64,000 bases of DNA from Aestuariibacter sp. (GTDB taxonomy: Bacteria; Pseudomonadota; Gammaproteobacteria; Enterobacterales; Alteromonadaceae), in assembly GCA_017794925.1 (NCBI GenBank), contig CP051238.1, forward strand, positions 2,103,138 to 2,167,137, read 5' to 3'. The notes beneath the pieces were generated by a model. That model was given only the letters and a program-made list of their open reading frames with translations. It ran no database searches and was not told where the DNA came from. Positions 17,929 to 25,347 of the stretch are shown one piece after another (the stretch's first letter is position 1; each line of letters begins with the position of its first letter). The position numbers were made by a program, and so were the translations under genes.

Positions 17929-18867
17929 ATGCGCAAGTTTATAAGGGCAATGTCGTATTGTACTCGACTGACAATGGTTGCATTGCTGCTCGTGGTGTTT
18001 CAAACCCAGGCCGATGTGTCTGTTCGCACAGTTCAGCTTTATGACGCCGACATACCCGGAGCCATATTATCAGACAATCCTGGCGTGATTCACCGTGAAA
18101 GCGCGGGAGATAAATTTGTTGCCGGGGTATCTAAACCGTCGCTGACGGCGTATTTGCCTGAACAACAAAGTGGGGCGACGCCCGCCGTTATTATTTGTCC
18201 GGGCGGTGGATATTTTGGCTTATCAACCATTAAAGAGGGTGTGGATGTTGCGCGCCGATTTGCAGAAAATGGTATTGCCGCCTTTGTGTTGCACTATCGC
18301 ATGCCAAGCCCTGAGACCATGAAAGTGGCATACGAGGGCCCGCTGCAGGATGTTCAGCAGGCAATCTATACGGTGCGGAGTCAGGCTGCGTCTTTCTCGG
18401 TCGATTCAGCAAAAGTGGGAGTGATGGGCTTTTCGGCAGGAGGTCATTTAGCAGCAAGTGCAGCGACCCAGTTTTCAAGCACGGTGTTAAAAGCGCATTC
18501 AAGTACCGTAAAGCCCGCATTTCAGGTATTGATTTATCCTGTGATCAGCATGACCAGTGAGCTAACCCATGAAGGCTCGCGAAACCTGCTGATTGGCGAG
18601 CCTGATAATACTGCTCAACATAGCAAACTGGTGGCGCGATTTTCAAATGAGCAAAATGTGACACCGGTTTCACCGCCTGCTTATCTGGTTCACGCGACTG
18701 ATGATGAAGTCGTGGTAGTGGAAAATGCGCTTAGCTACTTTCATGCACTACGCGAAAATAAGGTCAGTGTGCAAATGTTGATTGTGCCCGATGGTGGTCA
18801 CGGCTTCGGCATGCGTCATCGGGTTGATTGGTTTGTCGATGTATTGGATTGGGTAAGGCTCCAATAA
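17929..18867 (+). CDS. Exported alpha/beta-hydrolase (esterase-like)
   Basis: A 312-residue exported protein. Residues 1-29 form a signal peptide ending QTQADVS. The oxyanion region CPGGGYFGLS, the nucleophile elbow GFSAGGHLAAS (Ser about 168), Asp in VHATDDEVV and His in PDGGHGFGM give a complete Ser-Asp-His set. The resemblance is to acetyl-esterase/xylan-esterase-like hydrolases of the prolyl-oligopeptidase clan. A carbohydrate-ester substrate is plausible but not shown. An AAGGGAAG ribosome binding site precedes the ATG. Confidence 0.85.
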   Translation: MRKFIRAMSYCTRLTMVALLLVVFQTQADVSVRTVQLYDADIPGAILSDNPGVIHRESAGDKFVAGVSKPSLTAYLPEQQSGATPAVIICPGGGYFGLSTIKEGVDVARRFAENGIAAFVLHYRMPSPETMKVAYEGPLQDVQQAIYTVRSQAASFSVDSAKVGVMGFSAGGHLAASAATQFSSTVLKAHSSTVKPAFQVLIYPVISMTSELTHEGSRNLLIGEPDNTAQHSKLVARFSNEQNVTPVSPPAYLVHATDDEVVVVENALSYFHALRENKVSVQMLIVPDGGHGFGMRHRVDWFVDVLDWVRLQ

Positions 18868-18905
18868 TGGTTGTGACTCTGTCAGTGTGAGTAAAGATTG
18901 ATTAA

Positions 18906-18975
18906 ATAACTGAAACACTTCATCGGTAAGCACTCTATGTGGGGTGCTTATCGAGTTAAAGAGTGTTTCAGTTAT
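18906..18975. repeat. Nested palindrome overlapping the sulfotransferase start codon
   Basis: Outer arms ATAACTGAAACACT (18906-18919) and its exact complement AGTGTTTCAGTTAT (18962-18975) enclose inner arms TAAGCAC (18927-18933) and GTGCTTA (18944-18950). The right outer arm ends inside the ATG (18974-18976) of the sulfotransferase. It could end the upstream hydrolase transcript, sequester the start codon, or be an extragenic repeat. Confidence 0.85.
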
Positions 18976-19660
18976 GATCATATCCCACAAATACCGCTTT
19001 ATTTTTATTAAAACCCGCAAGACTGCCGGTACCAGTGTTGAGGTGATGTTGTCCTCACTGTGTGATGAAGACGACGTTTGTACCCCCATCTATCCGCCAG
19101 AACTTGGGCATGTTGCCCGACACTACCGGGGACGTTGGCCTGTCCGGGACGAACTGGCCAGGCAGCGCAAGAAGTTGAATCTGAAATCAGCGACAGACTG
19201 GTTGAAGGGACGTCCTTATCGAAATCATTCAAGTGCCGAAGATGTGATGAGCCGGGTAGGAAGATCAACATGGCATGCCTATACCACATTTTGCATCGAC
19301 CGTAACCCGTGGGACAAAACACTCTCGCATTTTCATATGTGTAAACAGCGCTCGAATCCACCGGGGAGCTTTACCGACTATCTCTCAAGCAAAGACTTTT
19401 GCCTTAATTACCCCCAGTACTGTGATGAACACGGCAAAATCCTGGTTGACAGAGTTTTGAGATATGAAGACCTTGAGCAAGGGTTGTTTTCGTTACTTGA
19501 TGAATTAGGTGTCCCCCATGCCGGCACACTTGGAATAAGGGCAAAAGGCGCTTATCGAAAGGACCGCCGTCACTACCGGGATGTGTACAGTGATAAGCAG
19601 CGCAAGTTGATCGAACACGCGTTCGAACCAGAGATTGCATTACTGGGTTATCAGTTTTAG
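18974..19660 (+). CDS. Sulfotransferase-family protein
   Basis: A 228-residue protein with the PAPS-binding signatures of the sulfotransferase-2-like family: the 5'-phosphosulfate loop IKTRKTAGTSVEVML near the N-terminus and the 3'-phosphate segment CIDRNPWDKTLSHF in the middle. There is no signal peptide or membrane anchor, so it should act in the cytoplasm, adding sulfate to a sugar, lipid or small molecule. The ATG at 18974 is chosen because it directly precedes the first strand of the fold; a GTG at 18944 lies inside a palindrome. No PAPS-synthesis or glycan gene is adjacent, so the acceptor is unknown. Confidence 0.8.
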   Translation: MIISHKYRFIFIKTRKTAGTSVEVMLSSLCDEDDVCTPIYPPELGHVARHYRGRWPVRDELARQRKKLNLKSATDWLKGRPYRNHSSAEDVMSRVGRSTWHAYTTFCIDRNPWDKTLSHFHMCKQRSNPPGSFTDYLSSKDFCLNYPQYCDEHGKILVDRVLRYEDLEQGLFSLLDELGVPHAGTLGIRAKGAYRKDRRHYRDVYSDKQRKLIEHAFEPEIALLGYQF

Positions 19661-19804
19661 ACGAAACACCTGTATTTCAGTTCAGTTTACACGCCAAAAC
19701 AGTTCGTTACACTTTAAACTGTCACCCAAAAAGTGTGAAAATGGTATCATCGCGCGCTTTATAAAAACCAAAAATAATCACCTTATCGACAGTGGAGACT
19801 AAGA

Positions 19805-22372
19805 ATGAAACGACTTTTGGCGTGGGCCAGCAGTGCGTTAATGTTGCTTGCAGCAAACGCAATGGCCAAGGACGTTGACTATCGTTTGCCATCGGGCATT
19901 CAACCAACCTTTCAAAAGATACATTTAAATATCGATCCGGATACACCTGAGTACAGCGGTGTGACTGAAATCGAAGTGAATATTATCAAGCCGGTAAAAC
20001 GCGTTGGCTTTTACCAGTTAGATCTTGCGGTGGAAAGTGCTGAGCTGGTTCAGGGCCGTAGCATCACCCCATTGGCTATTGAAGAAGACGAATACGATAT
20101 TAACTGGGGTGTAGCTACCACAGACGTGCCGGTAGGAACCTACACATTACGCATTGAGTTTAGCGGCAAGGTGAATACCTCTTCTGACGGAATGTATTTG
20201 TCGAGCTTTGAAAACAAAAACTATATTTTTACGCAATTTGAAGATATGCACGCACGTCGCGCTTTCCCCAGCTTCGACGAGCCTGGCTTCAAGATTCCTT
20301 ATCAAATGACCATTACCTCACCTGAGCATCAGGTTGTGGTATCTAACACCCCGGTTGAAAAACATGAAGTGAAAGACGGTATGCAAACCGTGACGTTCAT
20401 TAAAACCAAGCCCATGCCAACTTACCTGGTTGCTTACACGGTAGGCCCGTTCGACAGTGTTGAACTGACAGGCTTGAAAGTGCCGGGTAAGATTTATGTG
20501 CCTAAAGGCTATGCCGACAAGACGAAATTTGTTGTTAAGCACACGCCAGAAATACTGACTGCGCTGGAAGATTTCTTTGGTATTGAATACCCCTACCGCA
20601 AGCTTGATTTTGTTGCGGTGCCAAACTTCACTCATGGTGCCATGGAGAATGCTGGTTTAATTACTTATCGTGACAGTCTGTTGCTGCTGGAAGATGAGCC
20701 GGGTCTGGCTGAACGTTCTGGCCCGCTCAACGTCATTGCCCACGAACTTGCTCACCAATGGTACGGTAACCTGGTGACCATGGCGTGGTGGGATGACCTG
20801 TGGTTAAACGAAGCATTTGCTTCTTGGATGGCCAGCTATGTCATGATGGAACTGTATCCGGAGTTAAACTTCCGCGACCGTATTATTCAGGAAGGTGCAT
20901 TCAGTGCTGATGCCAGCCCAACGGTTAAGCCTGTGAAGAAAGTGGTAAAAAGCCAGCCGGATGTCATGGACGGATTGGGCCTGAACTACTCCAAAGGCGA
21001 ATCTATCCTGCAGATGATTGAATCATTAATTGGTACCGATAATTTCCGCACCGGTATCCGTGCGTATATGAAGAAACACGCATGGGGCAATACCCAGGCT
21101 GACGACTTATGGGCTGCGCTGGACAAAGTATCTGACTTTAACCTCAGTGCTATGATGAAAGCCTATCTGGAACAACCGGGTTACCCGCTTATTGAAGTTG
21201 CCACTGACGGCGCTATTTCTCAGCAGCGTTATCACTTCGCTGGTGCCAAGGTTGACGCACAAAACTGGGCAGTACCGCTGAATATCAGCTACAAAAAAGA
21301 CGGCAAAATTTCTCGCGAAATCGTGTTTGTGGACAAGTCCTCGACGCGTTTGCCTCAACTTGCAGAAGCTGACTGGGTATTCCCGAATGACAATGCAACA
21401 GGTTACTTCCGCTGGTCAATTCCCGAAGGGCAGTTAGACAACCTGCTGGCCGATCTGAATGTGCTGAACAACCGTGAAAAGAAAAACGTGTTGTATAACA
21501 TGCAGGCGCTGTTAAACGGTGGGAAAGTAGGTATTGATAGCGTGATGAAAGTGCTTAATGCATTGGCGCAGGACGATGACCCTGTCGTTATCCGTGCTGC
21601 AGTGAGTACGTTAAGTGACTTCCTGTATTTGGTTAATGATGATAACGAAGATGCATTCGCAGCGCTGCTCAATAAAAAATATATGCCACTGCTGGACAAG
21701 TTAACCTTATCACAGGGTGATGAAGATGCTGAAAGTGTCATTCGCTTGCGTAACCAGCTGTACTCACTGTTGGGTCATCACAGCCAAAACGCTTCGCTTA
21801 TTGAAAAGAGTGAAGCCCTGGCGAAACAGTATGTAGCAGATACCACCAGTGTGCCAAACGGCATTGCACGTACGGCATTGAGTGTTACAACGGAACAGGA
21901 CGGTAACACGGCCTGGTTTGATAGCATTCTGAAGACATTCAGAGCCAGCCAGTTGCCGAACGTGAAAAATACATTGCTGTATTCAATGAGTTTTGATGAT
22001 GAAGCTTCTGTTAACAAACTACTCGATTTAGCGCTGGGTGAAGACGTTACGCCTGCTAATACCGTGTATATGGTCGTTTCAGTTGCCCGTAATCTGGATG
22101 ATCAGACCTTGTTGTATAAATGGCTGAAAGCGAATACTGAAGCATTGGTAGCGAAGATGCCGGCGTATCATGTTTCGCGTATGCCTGAATTTGTGTCTAC
22201 TACTTGTGACACCGACAACCTGGCTATGGCTATTGAGTTCTATGGTCCGTTAAAAGACAAGTTCGAGGGCATGGCACGCAGTTATGACATCATGATGGAC
22301 GAATCCAATCAGTGTCTTCGTCTGAAAGACACCTATCAGTCAAACTTTGACGCTTTTCTTGCTGCACAATAA
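19805..22372 (+). CDS. Exported M1-family aminopeptidase (APN/puromycin-sensitive type)
   Basis: An 855-residue protein with signal peptide MKRLLAWASSALMLLAANAMA. The zinc site is HELAHQW (about residue 312) with LNEAFASWM about 20 residues on, and the exopeptidase loop GAMENAGLITY matches the aminopeptidase N type, unlike the M1 paralogue at 15870-17765. A C-terminal ERAP1-like helical domain fills about 520-855. It is a broad-specificity periplasmic aminopeptidase for peptide use. An extended -10 (TGGTATCAT, 19742-19750) lies 55 nt upstream, and GGAG precedes the ATG. Confidence 0.94.
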   Translation: MKRLLAWASSALMLLAANAMAKDVDYRLPSGIQPTFQKIHLNIDPDTPEYSGVTEIEVNIIKPVKRVGFYQLDLAVESAELVQGRSITPLAIEEDEYDINWGVATTDVPVGTYTLRIEFSGKVNTSSDGMYLSSFENKNYIFTQFEDMHARRAFPSFDEPGFKIPYQMTITSPEHQVVVSNTPVEKHEVKDGMQTVTFIKTKPMPTYLVAYTVGPFDSVELTGLKVPGKIYVPKGYADKTKFVVKHTPEILTALEDFFGIEYPYRKLDFVAVPNFTHGAMENAGLITYRDSLLLLEDEPGLAERSGPLNVIAHELAHQWYGNLVTMAWWDDLWLNEAFASWMASYVMMELYPELNFRDRIIQEGAFSADASPTVKPVKKVVKSQPDVMDGLGLNYSKGESILQMIESLIGTDNFRTGIRAYMKKHAWGNTQADDLWAALDKVSDFNLSAMMKAYLEQPGYPLIEVATDGAISQQRYHFAGAKVDAQNWAVPLNISYKKDGKISREIVFVDKSSTRLPQLAEADWVFPNDNATGYFRWSIPEGQLDNLLADLNVLNNREKKNVLYNMQALLNGGKVGIDSVMKVLNALAQDDDPVVIRAAVSTLSDFLYLVNDDNEDAFAALLNKKYMPLLDKLTLSQGDEDAESVIRLRNQLYSLLGHHSQNASLIEKSEALAKQYVADTTSVPNGIARTALSVTTEQDGNTAWFDSILKTFRASQLPNVKNTLLYSMSFDDEASVNKLLDLALGEDVTPANTVYMVVSVARNLDDQTLLYKWLKANTEALVAKMPAYHVSRMPEFVSTTCDTDNLAMAIEFYGPLKDKFEGMARSYDIMMDESNQCLRLKDTYQSNFDAFLAAQ

Positions 22373-22396
22373 TTACTGATAGCAACTAACCTACGT

Positions 22397-22421
22397 AAAA
22401 GGCACCGTTCGGTGCCTTTTT
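22397..22421 (+). terminator. Bidirectional terminator between M1 peptidase and DUF2798 gene
   Basis: A perfect 10-bp stem (AAAAGGCACC with GGTGCCTTTT) with a GTTC loop and A and T runs on both sides. It can end transcripts from both convergent genes. Confidence 0.85.
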
Positions 22422-22453
22422 AACTCATGACTATCGTTGTTCGTGAGTTCAGA

Positions 22454-22717
22454 TTATTCCGCTTCAACTTCTACCTCTGTCTTCACGTTCGGTTGCTGCA
22501 TGACCATCAGGTCGACTAAGCGCTTTACGACAGGTGATATCAGTAGAATCGTAGGTAACGCGATTGAAAAGGTCATCGGCCAGGTTGTCAGCCAACGAGC
22601 TAGCGTTCCTTCGTTTGCCCCTACATTTATCAGCAATACAGCCAGAGACATGATCCCCGACATGAATAGTGCCATCATGAAGGAGAAAACTAATTGGGTA
22701 TAACGGCGTTGGATCAT
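22454..22717 (-). CDS. DUF2798-type small membrane protein
   Basis: An 87-residue protein with two transmembrane helices (about residues 10-31 and 46-66) and a charged Glu/Lys tail. The pattern MSGIMSLAVLLINVG...WLTTWPMTFSIALP...SPVVKRLV fits the DUF2798 family, whose function is unknown. A GAGGAG site precedes the ATG. It is divergent from a LysR gene 107 nt away, an arrangement that usually means the regulator controls the membrane protein. Confidence 0.75.
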   Translation of the reverse strand: MIQRRYTQLVFSFMMALFMSGIMSLAVLLINVGANEGTLARWLTTWPMTFSIALPTILLISPVVKRLVDLMVMQQPNVKTEVEVEAE

Positions 22718-22824
22718 AGTGAGTTCTCCTCGGTTACATTAATTTACCAACATCACTATTGTATGTTATTGCGTTTATGTTAAATATGTCTTATCTGATA
22801 ATTTAAAATTGCATAAATGAAATT

Positions 22825-23706
22825 ATGTTGGATGACATTGCATTATTTGTAGAAGTGGTAAATCGGGGAAGTTTGGCGGCGGGTGCCAGACATGTAAAGC
22901 TTCCAGCCGCAACAGTGACCCGAAGAATACAGAGGTTGGAATCTCAACTTGGTGTAAAACTCATGCATCGCTCTGCAAGAAAGTTGGTGCTTACTTACGA
23001 TGGTGAGGTTTATTTTCAGACCTATGCAGAACTTGTGCAACAGTTCAATCAGGCCCAGCAGGTACTCAGCCAGGAAAATCAGCAGTTAGCCGGTAAAGTA
23101 AAAGTACTGGCGCCAGTGAATATTTCTCACGGCATTTTACGTGCAATGTGGGTGGCGTTCACACGGGATTATCCCGACATTCAACTGGAGTTGGAGCTCA
23201 GCAATCATCAAATGGATCTGATTGAAGCGCAGGCAGACTTGGCGGTAAGAATTGGCAAGCAACCTGATTCTTCATTCTATCAGCGACGTTTAGGCGAGCT
23301 TGAAACTGTGTTGGTTTCAACCCCGGCGTATATTGCAGAGCATGGCACGCCGTCGCACCCATCCGAGCTGGTTGAACACAATCTGATTGGGATCTCCATG
23401 CGTAAGAAATGGGTGTTAAATAACCATTCGAATAACCAGTCTTTTACGCTATACCCCCGGTGTCGCGCACAGATTAATGACCCGGTGTTCGTTAAGTATT
23501 TTGTGTTGGACTCTCAGGGTATTGCGCTGGTGCCATTAACCGAGATTAAAACCGAGCTTGAAAGTGGAGAGGCAGTCAGAATCTTGCCCGAATGGAAAGG
23601 TGAAGTCAGAGATATCTTCCTGATATGGCCCGGTGGAAAATTACTCTCCAAACGGGCCCAGTGTTTAAGGGACTATATTTTTGATTATATGATTAAGTCA
23701 CTATAA
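22825..23706 (+). CDS. LysR-family transcriptional regulator (divergent to DUF2798 gene)
   Basis: A 293-residue regulator. The helix-turn-helix (residues 17-36) contains GSLAAGARHVKLPAATVTRR, and the effector domain runs from about 88 to 290. The N-terminal MLDDIALFVEVV and the C-terminal organisation resemble the CrgA/AaeR-like branch that often sits divergent to its target. The target is probably the DUF2798 gene. It ends 15 nt before the convergent nhaA stop. Confidence 0.9.
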   Translation: MLDDIALFVEVVNRGSLAAGARHVKLPAATVTRRIQRLESQLGVKLMHRSARKLVLTYDGEVYFQTYAELVQQFNQAQQVLSQENQQLAGKVKVLAPVNISHGILRAMWVAFTRDYPDIQLELELSNHQMDLIEAQADLAVRIGKQPDSSFYQRRLGELETVLVSTPAYIAEHGTPSHPSELVEHNLIGISMRKKWVLNNHSNNQSFTLYPRCRAQINDPVFVKYFVLDSQGIALVPLTEIKTELESGEAVRILPEWKGEVRDIFLIWPGGKLLSKRAQCLRDYIFDYMIKSL

Positions 23707-23720
23707 CAACAGTAAACACA

Positions 23721-24932
23721 TTAGGAAGCGCGCGCCTTGTTGCTGATCTGTTTTTGGCCTACCCAATAAAGTACAGCGTAACCCAGCAGGGCTGATAGTC
23801 CCGAGCCGGCCAGAATGCCCACGCGTTCATCAAATATGGAATTAACGCCTGTTTGTTCGAATGCTAAGCCGCCAATAAATAAGCTCATGGTAAACCCGAC
23901 ACCACACAGTACCGCACAGCCGTAAAGGTGCTTAAAATTCAGGTCTGAGGGCAGGGCAGCCAGTCGCATTTTGACAACCAGCCAACAACATAAAAACACA
24001 CCGACCTGTTTACCGACCACTAACCCTAAAAATATCCCCCATGTGACAGGGTGAAAAATCCCTTCGGGGCTGATATTAGAAAAGCTGATCCCGGCATTGG
24101 CCAGAGCGAAAATGGGCAGAATAGCAAAGCTCACCGCAGAATTGAGTTCGTGTTCAAGCCGGATGACGGGTGATTCGAGTGGGTCTGTGGGATTGCGCAT
24201 TGGAATAAATGCCGCTAACAGCACGCCAGCGAGAGTGGCGTGTACGCCTGACTTTAGCAATGCCACCCATAACACGACACCCACAATAATATAGCCGGGT
24301 AAATCGACCACATGACGTTTATTCATCAACCACAATATAACAAAGCAGGCGGCAGCAATCATGAGCGCGACTTCGGTTATGTTGTCGGTATAGAAAAGCG
24401 CAATAATGACGATAGCGCCAATGTCATCAATGATGGCCAGCGTCACTAAAAAAACTTTTAAACTGGCTGGCACCCGGCTGCCCAGTAACGCCATTATGCC
24501 CAGCGCGAAGGCGATGTCAGTTGCTGCAGGGATTGCCCAGCCTGACATGGCAGTGGGATGGCCCCAGTTAATCGCAGCGTATATCAGTGCTGGGAATACC
24601 ATGCCGCCAATGGCCCCACTGGCCGGCAGAATTAAGTTTTTAGGGTTTGATAGTTCGCCCTCACAAACCTCGCGTTTTAATTCCAAGCCTACATGAAAAA
24701 AGAAAATAGCCATCAAGCCATCGTTTATCCAAAGTAGCAGTGGTTTGTCGATACGAAAATCACCAGCAGCCACAATGACCGGCAGTGAAATCAATTGGTC
24801 GTAGTACACGTCGAGGGGAGAGTTGGCAATAACCAGTGCAAGGGCGGTCGCCGCCATTAAAATAATGCCTGCAGAAGACTCTCTTTTTAGAAAATTTTCC
24901 ACGACTTCAGAAAGCTCGGAGATTTTATCCAT
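23721..24932 (-). CDS. nhaA: Na+/H+ antiporter NhaA
   Basis: A 403-residue inner-membrane antiporter with about 12 helices. It exchanges sodium for protons in pH and salt homeostasis. The paired aspartates of the ion site are in AIIDDIGAIV. Other family marks are LKREVCEGELSNP, PAATDIAFALGIMALLG and GVHATLAGVLLAAFIP. The ATG at 24932 is chosen over an upstream TTG (24956) because AGGAG lies 7 nt before it. It is monocistronic. A MITE-like element starts about 40 nt upstream of the start codon and probably contains or flanks its promoter. Confidence 0.96.
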   Translation of the reverse strand: MDKISELSEVVENFLKRESSAGIILMAATALALVIANSPLDVYYDQLISLPVIVAAGDFRIDKPLLLWINDGLMAIFFFHVGLELKREVCEGELSNPKNLILPASGAIGGMVFPALIYAAINWGHPTAMSGWAIPAATDIAFALGIMALLGSRVPASLKVFLVTLAIIDDIGAIVIIALFYTDNITEVALMIAAACFVILWLMNKRHVVDLPGYIIVGVVLWVALLKSGVHATLAGVLLAAFIPMRNPTDPLESPVIRLEHELNSAVSFAILPIFALANAGISFSNISPEGIFHPVTWGIFLGLVVGKQVGVFLCCWLVVKMRLAALPSDLNFKHLYGCAVLCGVGFTMSLFIGGLAFEQTGVNSIFDERVGILAGSGLSALLGYAVLYWVGQKQISNKARAS

Positions 24933-24972
24933 GTTATAGCTCCTTTTTGTGCGCAATCATGCTAATTGTACT

Positions 24973-25253
24973 AGGGGCTGTTGACCTTTGCTGTATTATT
25001 TTTGTTCTATATAGAAGCGTTTTAATCGCGAAACAGGCCTACAGGCATAGTCATTCTACGTCAAAGGGCTGTGACAAAGAGTAAAACGCTTCTATGACGA
25101 ACCCGAAGGGCAGCGTCCGGTGACCGGCTAGTGTGCATCATTTATGCTTCGTTATCGCCCACTTATGTAGAGCAACTACACTACGTGGGCTCTGCCTTGC
25201 CTAAATGAGGCACAACTCGCTGCAAAAACATACAGCAAAGGTCAACAGCCCCT
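24973..25253. mobile_element. MITE-like non-coding element with 23-bp perfect terminal inverted repeats
   Basis: A 281-bp block that fills the gap between nhaA and the EAL gene. Its ends are exact inverted repeats: 24973-24995 (beginning AGGGGCTGTTGACC) and 25231-25253 (ending GGTCAACAGCCCCT). Inside are a second inverted repeat, ATAGAAGCGTTTTA (25011-25024) with its complement at 25082-25095, and a hairpin GCCCAC/GTGGGC with TGTAG/CTACA (25157-25190). No open frame of useful size is present. GCTAATT occurs on both flanks (24961-24967, 25261-25267), but not directly abutting the ends, so a target duplication is only possible. It is best explained as a non-autonomous transposon remnant. Confidence 0.75.
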
Positions 25254-25347
25254 GGCTACTGCTAATTTGTTCAGGTAGTTCATCTTAAATTGAAAGATTC
25301 TATGGAAAGACAAGGTCTTCACATAGAGACAACGAGGCAAGCACATC

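Noticed and set aside
18748..19089. A 113-codon minus-strand frame across the hydrolase end and palindrome.
   Set aside because: It runs antisense to two well-supported genes and through the palindrome, with no domain signal.
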